Below, piece by piece: positions 8,463 through 17,083 of a DNA stretch of 64,000 bases (positions are counted from its first letter, which is position 1; each line of letters begins with the position of its first letter). Below the pieces are notes generated by a model. That model was given only the letters and a program-made list of their open reading frames with translations. It was not told the origin of the DNA and searched no databases. The stretch covers positions 1 through 64,000 of the forward strand of contig NZ_CANMJB010000001.1 in NCBI RefSeq assembly GCF_947498175.1, written 5' to 3'. The stretch comes from an uncultured Algimonas sp. (GTDB lineage Bacteria > Pseudomonadota > Alphaproteobacteria > Caulobacterales > Maricaulaceae). The translations under genes were made by a program, and so were the position numbers.

Positions 8463-8775
8463 GTAAGACCAAGTCCTGCGAAGCCGCGGTCTTTAACGCT
8501 GTGTCCGCGGAAATCAAGCGCGCCGTCGCATTTCGAAAAACCGCGACCGCTGCGCGCAAACTGTCTCCCATTTGCAACAGTTCGAGGGCAAACTCCGTCA
8601 CAAGCGTGTTACAAACGGAAAGACGACGTGAAAATTTCGTTTAAACAGCTATGTTAGGTCCGCCGGATCGGCAGGAGGGGACACATATGCCGGGTCCGGG
8701 CTGTCCTTGACGCATCTTTCCTTCTTTCCGACCGCTACAGACTGAGCCGTCCGGCTCGTCCCAAGAGAGAGTTTT
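8463..8775. other. Intergenic region between tRNA-Val and the acyl-AMP ligase gene
   Basis: A 313-base gap between divergent genes. It should contain the promoter of the tRNA (minus strand) and that of the lipid operon (plus strand). A TTGACG at 8707-8712 is a possible -35 element for the lipid operon, but I see no convincing -10 at the right distance. No protein-coding potential or clear hairpin was found. Confidence 0.4.
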
Positions 8776-10524
8776 ATGACCGAGCCGACGCCCACCGCTC
8801 GCAGCATCCCGCTCAGGCATGGCGATTTCCCCACTTTGACCGCGGCGCTCGACTATGCGGCGACGGGCGATACGGGGTTCAACTATTTCGACGGCCGCGG
8901 CCGTCTGACCACCAGCCTGCCCTATGCAGAGCTGCGAGACCGCGCCATGGACCTGGCGCTCCGCCTCGTGGGTTTTGCGCCCAAGGATTCGCGTATCGGT
9001 CTGGCGGCGGTGTCCACACCGGATTTCGCCGTGCTGTTTTTCGCCTGCCAGTATGCCGGCCTGGTTCCGGCGCCGGTGCCGCTGCCCGTCACGCTGGGCG
9101 GCCGGTCGTCCTATGAACGCCAGCTGGAGCGCATGGCCGATACGGGCGACTTCTTCGCCTTGTTCGCCCCGGAGTCGATGGAGCCGATCATGAGTTCGGC
9201 GCTGAACGACACGGCCACGCCGGTCATCACCTTCGAGGCGGTGCAGGATCTGCCCAAGGGCGACGCGCTGCGCCCCTTCGGCGACGACGATCTGTGCTAC
9301 ATCCAGTATTCGTCCGGGTCGACCTCGTCGCCCAAGGGCATTCTCGGGTCCCAGGCCTCTGTCTCGGCCAATTGTCACGGCATCACTAAACACGGTTTGC
9401 AAGTGAACGAGACGGACCGGGCCACCTCCTGGCTTCCGCTCTATCACGATATGGGGCTGATCGGTTTCATGATCGCGCCGATGATGGCGCAATTGTCGGT
9501 CGATTACATGGACCCGACGGACTTCACCCGCCGTCCCATCACCTGGCTGCAGCTGATCTCGGACAATCGCGGCACGCTCTCCTATTCGCCGACCTTCGGT
9601 TACGAGCTCTGCGTGCGCCGCTGGCGCGACGACCGCGATCTGGACCTGTCCTGTTGGCGGGCGGCCGGGATCGGCGGCGACATGGTGCGGCCCGAGCCCT
9701 TGACGGAATTTTCCCAGACCTTCGGCCCGATGGGTTTCACCGGATCCGCATTCACCCCGTCCTACGGCATGGCCGAGACGACCCTCGCGGCCACATTCGC
9801 CCCGCTGGGCCAGGGGCTGGTCAAGCACACGATCGACATGCGCCATTACGAGACCACGTCGAATGCCGTGGCGGCCACAGATCTGACCCCGCCCGCGGAC
9901 ACACGGACTTTCGTCGCGTGCGGCGTCAAGCTGCCCGGTCACGACATCGAAATCCGCGATGCCGACAATGCGGTGCTCGGCGAGGATCATGTCGGTCGCA
10001 TCTGCCTCAAGGGACCGTCTCTCTCGCCCGGCTATTTCCGCAACAGCCAAGCGACGGAGGCGGCATTCTCACGCGACGGCTGGCTCGATACGGGCGATCT
10101 GGGCTATTGGCATGACGGGCAGCTGATCGTCACCGGCCGCCACAAGGACCTCATCCTCTATCACGGCCGCAATATCTGGCCCCAGGACATCGAATGGGCC
10201 GCCCAAGCCGCGGCGCCGCATCGGTGCGGCCGGGCGTGTGCGTTTTCCGTAGGCGGGGCGGGCGACGAGAAGACCATCATGCTGCTCCTCGAATGCCGCA
10301 CGCGGGACGACAAGCTGCTGCAGGAGATCGAAAAGGCTGTCTCGGCGGCGATCCGCCTGGAAGTCGGCGTGCCGGTGCAGCTCATGCTCGTGCCCAAATC
10401 GACCATGATCATCACCTCGTCGGGCAAGCTGTCTCGCGCGCGCGTGAAACAGAAATATCTCGACGGCGGCATTATCGACCTGCAGGCGCCGACGCCGCTT
10501 CGCGCCGTGGAAGCGCAAGGCTGA
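8776..10524 (+). CDS. Fatty acyl-AMP ligase / acyl-ACP synthetase
   Basis: A 582-residue ANL-superfamily adenylate-forming enzyme. The phosphate-binding loop YIQYSSGSTSSPKG lies near 175-190, followed by the A5-type SYGMAETTLA and the TGDLGY motif. The sequence resembles fatty acyl-AMP ligases, which pass activated fatty acids to a carrier protein rather than CoA. An ACP gene and serine palmitoyltransferase follow directly, so the likely role is charging that ACP with a long-chain fatty acid for sphingoid-base synthesis, as known for the equivalent gene next to spt in Caulobacter. It appears to be the first gene of the operon. The acyl chain specificity cannot be read from the sequence. Confidence 0.88.
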   Translation: MTEPTPTARSIPLRHGDFPTLTAALDYAATGDTGFNYFDGRGRLTTSLPYAELRDRAMDLALRLVGFAPKDSRIGLAAVSTPDFAVLFFACQYAGLVPAPVPLPVTLGGRSSYERQLERMADTGDFFALFAPESMEPIMSSALNDTATPVITFEAVQDLPKGDALRPFGDDDLCYIQYSSGSTSSPKGILGSQASVSANCHGITKHGLQVNETDRATSWLPLYHDMGLIGFMIAPMMAQLSVDYMDPTDFTRRPITWLQLISDNRGTLSYSPTFGYELCVRRWRDDRDLDLSCWRAAGIGGDMVRPEPLTEFSQTFGPMGFTGSAFTPSYGMAETTLAATFAPLGQGLVKHTIDMRHYETTSNAVAATDLTPPADTRTFVACGVKLPGHDIEIRDADNAVLGEDHVGRICLKGPSLSPGYFRNSQATEAAFSRDGWLDTGDLGYWHDGQLIVTGRHKDLILYHGRNIWPQDIEWAAQAAAPHRCGRACAFSVGGAGDEKTIMLLLECRTRDDKLLQEIEKAVSAAIRLEVGVPVQLMLVPKSTMIITSSGKLSRARVKQKYLDGGIIDLQAPTPLRAVEAQG

Positions 10525-10537
10525 TCCGACTGCCTTT

Positions 10538-10555
10538 GCGGCACGATCGTGCCGC
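10538..10555. repeat. 18-bp perfect palindrome between the ligase and ACP genes
   Basis: GCGGCACGATCGTGCCGC is its own reverse complement and lies 14 bases after the ligase stop. It could be an RNA hairpin that tunes expression of acp-spt relative to the ligase, or a protein-binding site. No T-run follows, so it is not a standard terminator. Confidence 0.6.
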
Positions 10556-10632
10556 TTCGATGGCTGGACGGCCCGCCACCAGCTTGTTAACGGCCCGGCC
10601 CATCAGGACATTGAGTCCATCGAAAGAGCCGC

Positions 10633-10878
10633 ATGCCGACCGACCAGCAAATCTACGACAAGATCTGCGAGCTATTGAAGCCGTACAACGTCAAGAACAA
10701 ACCCATCCTCCGGACGTCGGGCATCATGTCCGATCTGGAAGTCGACTCCACGGCGGTGTTCGACCTCATCATGGAACTGGAGGATTTCTTCGACATTTCC
10801 ATTCCCATGGAGGTCATCAGCGACGTCAAGACGGTCGGCGAACTCGTGCTCGCCATCCAGGAACTGCTGAACCAATGA
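10633..10878 (+). CDS. Acyl carrier protein for sphingolipid synthesis
   Basis: An 81-residue acyl carrier protein. The 4'-phosphopantetheine attachment site is Ser39 in LEVDSTAVFDLIMELEDFF, a divergent form of the usual DSL motif. The gene overlaps the serine palmitoyltransferase start by four bases (ATGA). In Caulobacter-type clusters the specialised ACP beside spt carries the acyl thioester used by Spt, and this arrangement argues for the same partner. It is distinct from the housekeeping AcpP, which normally sits with fab genes. Confidence 0.92.
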   Translation: MPTDQQIYDKICELLKPYNVKNKPILRTSGIMSDLEVDSTAVFDLIMELEDFFDISIPMEVISDVKTVGELVLAIQELLNQ

Positions 10879-12146
10879 GCGGAACCGGCGGCGCGGACGT
10901 CTCGGCCAAGCCTGGCCTGTCGATCTTCAGCAAGTACGAACCGCTGCGCGAGCGGGCGAGCGTATTGAACAAGCTCGGCATCGATCCGTTCAACATGACG
11001 TTCGACGACATCATGGGCCCGACCCGCGGGCGGATCGGCAACCGCGAGATCATCCTGGCCGGGACGAACAACTATCTAGGCCTGACCTATGACGCGGGCG
11101 CGCGGGCGGCCGCCAAGGATGCGATCGACCGGCACGGCACAGGCACGACCGGATCGCGCATCGCCAACGGATCCTATGTCGAACATGCCCGGCTGGAGCG
11201 CGATCTGGCGGAGCATCTCCGCAAGCCCTCCTGTATCGTCTTTACGACCGGCTACGTCACCAATCTGGCCGCCATGACGGGTCTGGCCGGGCCGGACGAT
11301 GTGATCTTCATCGACGCCGACGCCCACGCCTGCATCATCGACGGCACGCGTCTGGCCGGGACGACGACGGTGCGCTTCCGGCACAACGATCCGAAAGATC
11401 TGGACAAGCGGCTGGGTCGGCAGAAATTCGCGGATGGCGGCCACGCGCTGGTGGTGATCGAAGGCTTGTACTCCATGTTCGGCGACATCGCGCCCATCGA
11501 CGAATTCGCCGAAGTCTGCGAGCGTCACGGCGCCTATCTCTATGTGGACGAGGCGCACAGCTACGGCGTGTTCGGCGAAGGCGGGCGGGGGATTGCCGAA
11601 GACCAAGGCGTGCTCGACAAGATCGACTTCTACAGCGGGACGTTTTCCAAAAGCCTGGCCAGCGTGGGCGGCTTCTGCGCATCCAACCATCCGGAGTTCG
11701 AATTGCTGCGCAAGGTCATGCGGCCCTACATGTTCACGGCCTCCGCCGCGCCCGCCAATATCTGCGCTGCGCAAGCGGCTTTGGAGGCGATCAAGTCGCG
11801 CCCGGAACTACGCCGCAACATCACGGACCGCGCCGCGCAGCTTCATTCCGGCCTCGCGGACATGGAGTTCGACCTCTGCGCGCCCGCCAGCCCGGTCATC
11901 GCCGTGCGCCGCCCCAATGAAGCGCAGGCCGCGATGGAGTGGAACTGGCTGTTGCAGGAGGGGGTCTATGTCAATCTGGCCGTCCCGCCCGGCACGCCGC
12001 AAAGTTCCAGCTTGCTGCGCATCAGTGTCTCTGCCGCGCATACGGAAGAGGATGTGAGGGCCATACTCGCGAAGTTCCGCGCCTTGAAGGACAATAGTGC
12101 CGAGCTGATGAACGAGATGATGCGCCGGATGCAAGCATCGGAGTAG
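10875..12146 (+). CDS. spt: Serine palmitoyltransferase (alpha-oxoamine synthase)
   Basis: A PLP-dependent enzyme of 423 residues that condenses L-serine with a long-chain acyl thioester to give 3-oxo-sphinganine, the first committed step of sphingolipid synthesis. Features of the fold-type I family are GTNNYLGLT near the N-terminus, the GTGTTGSRIANG loop, EGLYSMFGDIAP, the VDEAHSYGVFGEGGRG cofactor region, and the PLP lysine Lys259 in TFSKSLAS. Close relatives (KBL, BioF, ALA synthase) share these motifs. The adjoining ligase and ACP genes and the nearby ceramide-synthase-like gene make Spt the best assignment. The start overlaps the acp stop. Confidence 0.9.
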   Translation: MSGTGGADVSAKPGLSIFSKYEPLRERASVLNKLGIDPFNMTFDDIMGPTRGRIGNREIILAGTNNYLGLTYDAGARAAAKDAIDRHGTGTTGSRIANGSYVEHARLERDLAEHLRKPSCIVFTTGYVTNLAAMTGLAGPDDVIFIDADAHACIIDGTRLAGTTTVRFRHNDPKDLDKRLGRQKFADGGHALVVIEGLYSMFGDIAPIDEFAEVCERHGAYLYVDEAHSYGVFGEGGRGIAEDQGVLDKIDFYSGTFSKSLASVGGFCASNHPEFELLRKVMRPYMFTASAAPANICAAQAALEAIKSRPELRRNITDRAAQLHSGLADMEFDLCAPASPVIAVRRPNEAQAAMEWNWLLQEGVYVNLAVPPGTPQSSSLLRISVSAAHTEEDVRAILAKFRALKDNSAELMNEMMRRMQASE

Positions 12147-12203
12147 GGCGCTCGGTTGCGAAGGCGGTCTTTCCTCGCCGTCATAACGACACGCCCGAGC
12201 GGT

Positions 12204-13124
12204 TCAGCCGAACGCGCCGCGTCGCCATAGCTTCCACCCCAGAATTGGGCTCCACAGGACCGGATGGCGTCGCTGAGCGTCCGTGACTTCCAGCGATACG
12301 CCGGAATGGCGTTCCACCTTCCGCAGGACGTAGTCGAGTCCGCCGTCGAAGGTCGCGGCGCTGTTGACAACGCGCAGAGCCGCGACCGGGCGGCCGATCA
12401 GACGGCGCAGGGTCCATCGGAGAGATGAGCCTTCGCCGGAGACGTCCTGCACATCGTAAAGACCGTCACGGGCCGGGCCGAACAGGGCCGCGCTGACGGC
12501 TTCGTAGCGGTCCAGATATCGCGCGACGATTTCGCGGGCGCGACCATCGTCGCTCTCGGGTCGCAGCTCCGTGCGGTAGCTCTCGAAAAACGCCCGGCTC
12601 CAGAACTCCGACGCGCTGGCCGGGGTGTCGAATAGGGGCGATGTCTCGCCGGCCAGCTTGCGCACCGCATCCGCGCGGGCCTCGCCGATGCGGCGTTCAA
12701 CGTCCGCATCCGCGGCGCCGAGCAAGGCGCAAGGTTGGCTGAACCGGCCCCAGAGCTGGCTGAGAAAGCCATCGGCGCAACGTCGTTCGAATTCGCTCAA
12801 GCTGATGATCGAATATTTGCAGGTCGAAAGAATGCCGTTTTCTTCGTGCTCCAGATAATAGACGGCGGGCGGAATCAGGCGATTGGTCAGGGCGCGCCAT
12901 CCAAAACCGTGCGTTTTCCGGTAACTGTCCACCAATACGTAGAAATCGAGCATCTTTTCCGGATCGTCCAGGTCGCGCAGGGACGAGCCGTAATAGACGA
13001 AACCCAGCACGCGGTCCGGATGGCGAACGCGAATGGCGTCCATGACGGCGTGGACCCGGGCGGGCGGGTCGAGCCGTTCCGAGCGGATGAGGTCCAGGAG
13101 CGCGTCCGGTTCGGGACCGTTCAT
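12204..13124 (-). CDS. Tam41-like nucleotidyltransferase, candidate ceramide-1-phosphate cytidylyltransferase
   Basis: A 306-residue protein with a polymerase-beta-like nucleotidyltransferase signature: FVYYGSS at 43-48 followed by MLDFYVLVD at 58-66, then PPAVYYLE and a KYSIISL strand. This pattern is like mitochondrial Tam41, which makes CDP-diacylglycerol from phosphatidate and CTP. It is the last gene of a minus-strand operon and overlaps the lipid-kinase gene by four bases. I infer that it activates the kinase product, possibly ceramide-1-phosphate, to a CDP-lipid. The superfamily resemblance is read from motifs only. It converges with spt, with 57 bases between the stop codons. Confidence 0.6.
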   Translation of the reverse strand: MNGPEPDALLDLIRSERLDPPARVHAVMDAIRVRHPDRVLGFVYYGSSLRDLDDPEKMLDFYVLVDSYRKTHGFGWRALTNRLIPPAVYYLEHEENGILSTCKYSIISLSEFERRCADGFLSQLWGRFSQPCALLGAADADVERRIGEARADAVRKLAGETSPLFDTPASASEFWSRAFFESYRTELRPESDDGRAREIVARYLDRYEAVSAALFGPARDGLYDVQDVSGEGSSLRWTLRRLIGRPVAALRVVNSAATFDGGLDYVLRKVERHSGVSLEVTDAQRRHPVLWSPILGWKLWRRGAFG

Positions 13125-14026
13125 CGGCGGATGGTGACGGGGCGGCTGACCGAGAGGGAGAAGCGGTCCGACGGCATGTCCAACGGTTCGCCGTCCATCA
13201 TGACGGGTCCGCTGTAATCGAAGGCGGCGCCATCCGTGTTCCAGCTATGGAAGCCGTCCGGCGTGCGGTCCTTGCCCTTGAAACCGACCCAGACCTCTGC
13301 GATGTGGCGGTGCAGGCGCGACGCGTCGCCGTCCACATATGTCAGGCGCAGGGGTTCGTCCCCGTCGCCCCAGAACGGGTCGAGGCCCATGGTCACGGAC
13401 GGCAGCGTCGTCGCGACCGTGCCGAGATGCGGTCCGGCCAGCGTTTCGCCGTTCAAGCGGAGCACGCAATCGGTCGGCGGCATCAGCGTGTCGCGTTCGC
13501 CCAGCACGGCCTTGACGATGCTGCCGAACACGGCGGCCGAACCGCCAATGCCCCGCGCATGCAGTTCGTTCTTGGCGTAATCCGTCACCATGGGCAGCGC
13601 CCCGGTCGAGAACAGGAAACCGTACTGGTCCGGCACGCCGTCGCAAGACAGGCGGATCATGCGTGTCTGCAAGGCCTTGGGGTCGTCATGGATGGTCTTC
13701 AATCCGGACCGGCCGACGTTTTTCATGCCGATGATCTTGGCGATCTGGTTCGTCATGCCGCCCGACGCAATGGCGAAATCCGGCAGAGGTCTGTCGTCGC
13801 CGACTTGCCGCATGACCTCGCTCATGACGCATTGGACCGTGCCGTCCCCGCCTTCGATCACGATCAAGTCCGATGTGTCCAGCGCGGCTTCGACCTGGGC
13901 GGGCAGGGATTCGAACAAGGCGAGGTCGAAGACGCGCGCATCGTGATCCTCGGCATGGTTGGCCAGGCGGGAGCCCTTCTTGCCGACCCGCTCGGAATGG
14001 GGATTGATGAAGAGGGACGCGGTCAT
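13121..14026 (-). CDS. Diacylglycerol-kinase-family lipid kinase, candidate ceramide kinase
   Basis: A 301-residue protein with the DAGK catalytic fold. The GGDGT nucleotide-binding motif lies at 59-63 and the substrate-side glycine-rich segment IASGGMTNQIAK follows. Family members phosphorylate diacylglycerol, sphingosine or ceramide. Placement beside spt and a ceramide-synthase-like gene points to a sphingolipid substrate; a ceramide kinase of this family is known in Caulobacter sphingolipid metabolism. It starts eight bases after the LptG-like stop and its stop overlaps the start of the Tam41-like gene, so phosphorylation and CTP activation are probably coordinated. Confidence 0.72.
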   Translation of the reverse strand: MTASLFINPHSERVGKKGSRLANHAEDHDARVFDLALFESLPAQVEAALDTSDLIVIEGGDGTVQCVMSEVMRQVGDDRPLPDFAIASGGMTNQIAKIIGMKNVGRSGLKTIHDDPKALQTRMIRLSCDGVPDQYGFLFSTGALPMVTDYAKNELHARGIGGSAAVFGSIVKAVLGERDTLMPPTDCVLRLNGETLAGPHLGTVATTLPSVTMGLDPFWGDGDEPLRLTYVDGDASRLHRHIAEVWVGFKGKDRTPDGFHSWNTDGAAFDYSGPVMMDGEPLDMPSDRFSLSVSRPVTIRR

Positions 14027-14033
14027 GGCGGGC

Positions 14034-15113
14034 CTATAGCGCTTCGGTTCGGGTCAGGAGAAACGCCGCGAGCAGCCCGAATGCGAGCAGCGGCATGGCG
14101 ATGGCCGGCGTCACCGCGATACCCCCCGAGGCCGCAAACGTCGCCATGGCCCCGTCGATGATGAGGAAGACGAAGCCCAGCGTAATGCCCAGGATCAGCG
14201 TCCTGTCGCCCGTATCCTCTCGCCCCGTGCGCTGCATCAGGGCGGCGCAGGCGATCAGCAGAATGATCGCCGCCAGCGGCCGCGTTAGCCTGTGGGCATG
14301 CCAGAAGGCATAGGAAAAGGACGGGTTCGCCCCGCTATTGCCGGGCTGCATGAAGTTGCGCATTTCCGCGAGCGACAGGTCGCGCGGTTCGGCGGCCAGC
14401 CTCGCGATCGAAGTCGGCGTCTGCGAGGTGGTCCAGATCATCGGACGGTCGATCGTTTCGGCTTCGCGCGGCTCGCCGTTCGCTCCGGCGACTTCGAGCC
14501 TGCGCACATCGCTCAGCAGCCATCCATCGCCCCGATAGGTGCCCTTGTCGGCCCAGATGATGGCTTGGACTTCGCCCTTCTCGTCGCGCTGGAAGATTTC
14601 GAGATTGGCCAACGTCTCGTAGCTTTCGCGCTCGGTCGCCTTGACGATGGCGCCACTGTCTTCGAGCCAGAGCGGGTTTTCGGGCGTGATGTTCTTGACC
14701 CTGTATTCCCCGATGCCCCAGGCCTGCAAGGCGCGCACGGCCGGGGCCATCGTGTAGTCGATCAGCGTGATCGAGGCGAGGGCGGATCCGAACACGACCG
14801 GGATCAGCAACAGCACTTGCCGCGTCGCGCTGATGCCGAAACCGAGCAGGGCGACCAGCTCGTGCTGGCGGATCAGCTTCACATAGGTCAGCAATATCGC
14901 GACCACGAGGGTGAAGACGAAGATCCGGTCGAAGATGACCGGCGCGCGCAGGCCCATATATTTGAACGTGCCGCGGAAACTTTCGCCGCTGGCGACGATG
15001 TCGGCCCCGTTCGCCAGACTGTCGAGCAGGCCGATCAGGACCAGGAAGCCGAAGACGACGGTCAACCAGGTGATCAGGAAGGAGCGTGACAGATAGGCGG
15101 CGAACTTAAGCAC
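14034..15113 (-). CDS. LptG-like YjgP/YjgQ permease
   Basis: A 359-residue inner-membrane protein of the LptF/LptG family: transmembrane helices near the N-terminus (ITWLTVVFGFLVLIGLL) and again at 55-120, a periplasmic beta-jellyroll domain (about 130-260), then helices at the C-terminus. LptFG with LptB form the ABC transporter that lifts LPS from the inner membrane. This pair lies with lipid-kinase and nucleotidyltransferase genes rather than beside lptD, so it may export another lipid. The start is a GTG overlapping the LptF-like gene by eight bases; in-frame sequence further upstream belongs to that gene in another frame. Confidence 0.82.
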   Translation of the reverse strand: MLKFAAYLSRSFLITWLTVVFGFLVLIGLLDSLANGADIVASGESFRGTFKYMGLRAPVIFDRIFVFTLVVAILLTYVKLIRQHELVALLGFGISATRQVLLLIPVVFGSALASITLIDYTMAPAVRALQAWGIGEYRVKNITPENPLWLEDSGAIVKATERESYETLANLEIFQRDEKGEVQAIIWADKGTYRGDGWLLSDVRRLEVAGANGEPREAETIDRPMIWTTSQTPTSIARLAAEPRDLSLAEMRNFMQPGNSGANPSFSYAFWHAHRLTRPLAAIILLIACAALMQRTGREDTGDRTLILGITLGFVFLIIDGAMATFAASGGIAVTPAIAMPLLAFGLLAAFLLTRTEAL

Positions 15114-16371
15114 GGTGCGCCTCCGCCGTGCCGCGAACGCGTTGGCGCATACTGCGCCATGCCGTCCGGACCTGTCCATTGGCGTGAGACAGCCATTGGG
15201 CAAAGGATGTCAGCGGCGGCTGCCCCATCTTGAAGGCGCTCTTGTGGAAGATGAACGCCGCGAACAGCGCCAGCAGCGTGACGATTCCCCAGACGCCCAG
15301 CCAAGGCGGGATCGTTCCGGCCGCGCCGAGCGATTGGGCGAACTCGAGGCCTTTTTGCAAGGAGACGAGGAAGACGACGCCGACGAATATGCCCGCCGAG
15401 GAGGGGTTGCGTCCGTAGTTCAGGCCGAACGGCACGGCGATGAACGGCAGGATGAACAGCATGACGGTCCGGGCGATGCGCAGATGCAATGCCGAATTGT
15501 TGGTGTTGCGGTCGATCTCGGTCCGAAGATCGCCGCGCCGGTTCTCGAACAGTTCCGAGGATGTCAGTTCGCGCTCGTCGTTGCCCCGCATGCGGAAGGG
15601 CACGATGGTCGCGGCGCCGGCAATGGACATGCCGCCAAAGCCGATATCGTCGGTCAGGCGGCGGTTGTCCTCGACCTGGTAGCCGCGGCCGTCGCCCAGC
15701 TGCAGGACCGGCGCGCCCGATTCCTCGCGCACGATCAGTTCGCCCTCATTGGCGGTCGTCAGGCGGAAACCGCTGCGGACGCCGTTCTCATAGGTGTCTT
15801 CATAGATGAAGATCGGGCCGATCCCCGCGTCGGGTTTATCCGTGCCCCCGAAATAGGTCCGCGATCCGACCGTCGTGAACATGCCTTCGCGCAGCGCGGC
15901 GGTGAATGCCGTCTGTTTCACGGAATTTTCTACGGCGCGGTACTGGTAGCGTCCCAAGGGCTGCAGCCAGCCTTCGATGAGAATGGAAATGACGGCCAGA
16001 ATGGCGGCGATGGCCAGGAACGGCTTGGTCATGTGCGTCAGCGACACGCCGGCGCCGAGGGCGGCCGTCAGCTCGGACGAGCGCGAAAAGCGGTCCACCG
16101 TGATGATCGTGCCCAACATCAGGGCCATCGGCACGGCGATGCCCAGATAATAGGGCAGCAACGAAATGATCATGCTACTGGCGTCCGAAGCCGGTTGCGT
16201 CGAAGTCGTCACGACCTCGAATATCCGCAATAATCGCTCGAGCAGAAGCACGCAGCAGGCGAAAACGACCAGCCCGCCAATGGCGATGGACGCCTTTTTG
16301 AAAAGATATGTGTTTAGACGGCCCAAGCGATTCCTGCGATCCCCACTTTGATAAACACCGTTCGGCCCCAT
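15106..16371 (-). CDS. LptF-like YjgP/YjgQ permease
   Basis: First gene of the minus-strand operon. It has the LptF layout: N-terminal helix FKKASIAIGGLVVFACCVLLLE, then the PYYLGIAVPMALMLGTIITVDRFSRSSELTA segments containing the family-typical SxELTA coupling region, a periplasmic domain (about 140-300), and C-terminal helices. ATG 16371 gives 421 residues. A TTG at 16326 has AGGA five bases upstream and would yield the more family-like N-terminus MGRLNTYLFKKAS; this start is a real alternative. It is divergent from the DUF2141 gene, so a promoter should lie between about 16330 and 16437. Confidence 0.82.
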   Translation of the reverse strand: MGPNGVYQSGDRRNRLGRLNTYLFKKASIAIGGLVVFACCVLLLERLLRIFEVVTTSTQPASDASSMIISLLPYYLGIAVPMALMLGTIITVDRFSRSSELTAALGAGVSLTHMTKPFLAIAAILAVISILIEGWLQPLGRYQYRAVENSVKQTAFTAALREGMFTTVGSRTYFGGTDKPDAGIGPIFIYEDTYENGVRSGFRLTTANEGELIVREESGAPVLQLGDGRGYQVEDNRRLTDDIGFGGMSIAGAATIVPFRMRGNDERELTSSELFENRRGDLRTEIDRNTNNSALHLRIARTVMLFILPFIAVPFGLNYGRNPSSAGIFVGVVFLVSLQKGLEFAQSLGAAGTIPPWLGVWGIVTLLALFAAFIFHKSAFKMGQPPLTSFAQWLSHANGQVRTAWRSMRQRVRGTAEAHRA

Positions 16372-16437
16372 ATCCAGCCCAAGCCGGGCATGAAAGGGTT
16401 CATGTTCGGCGGCACTTGTGGGGCCTATGTAAAAGTG

Positions 16438-17034
16438 ATGATCAACGCAAACCTGTCTCACAGGCCCTCAAGCAAATGTGTGAGTGGCGGACGCATACGC
16501 CGCAAATGCAGGCGCAGCGCGCTGCTGGTCGCGGCTGGTGTCATGTCCGGCGCGATCGCCTCGCAGGCCGCCGCCGCCAGCGATCCGGAACCCTTATCGG
16601 CCATCGGTGCGGAGCGCGGTCTGGAACTCTATGAGCGCGACGCGGCTGATCAATGCGTTCTGGGCCATCATCAAATCCGCGTGACCGTGAAAAACATCAC
16701 GCGTGAAGGTCTGCTGAAGCTCGAACTGTTCGGCGAACGCAACTTCATGCAGAGCTCCGGCAAGCTGCGCCGGATCCGCGTTCCGGCCGAGGATGGCAGC
16801 GTCAAGGTCTGCATCAACGTGGCGGAACCGGGCGAATATGCCGTGGTCGGCTATCACGACCGCGACGGCGACAGGAAGCTCGACAAGAAATGGAACTTCA
16901 TGCCCAAGGAGCCTTACGGCCTGTCCAACAATCCGGTGATCAAGTCGCTGCGCCTGCCCAAATGGGATGAGACGCGTTTCACCGTGCCGGAAAACGGCGT
17001 GGATATCGTCATCAATCTGGTTGACCTGGACTAG
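16438..17034 (+). CDS. Exported DUF2141 protein
   Basis: A 198-residue protein. A basic segment (RIRRKCRRS) precedes a hydrophobic signal peptide ending around AIASQAAAA. The mature part has the DUF2141 pattern: VTVKNITREGLLKLELF, then YAVVGYHDRDGDRKLDKKW and PKEPYGLSNN. The DRDGDRKLD stretch resembles a calcium-binding loop. Function is unknown. It is the first gene in the plus-strand lipid operon, divergent from the LptF-like gene. A GTG 41 codons into the frame's upstream part could also serve as start. Confidence 0.72.
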   Translation: MINANLSHRPSSKCVSGGRIRRKCRRSALLVAAGVMSGAIASQAAAASDPEPLSAIGAERGLELYERDAADQCVLGHHQIRVTVKNITREGLLKLELFGERNFMQSSGKLRRIRVPAEDGSVKVCINVAEPGEYAVVGYHDRDGDRKLDKKWNFMPKEPYGLSNNPVIKSLRLPKWDETRFTVPENGVDIVINLVDLD

Positions 17035-17083
17035 CTCCGCCCGCCAAAGCGCCCGCTTCATCCCGACTTCCTGGAAGTGCCGC

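Noticed and set aside
8641-10050. Long minus-strand frame opposite the acyl-AMP ligase
   Set aside because: Composition is typical of a complementary frame in GC-rich DNA; the plus-strand enzyme has clear ANL motifs.
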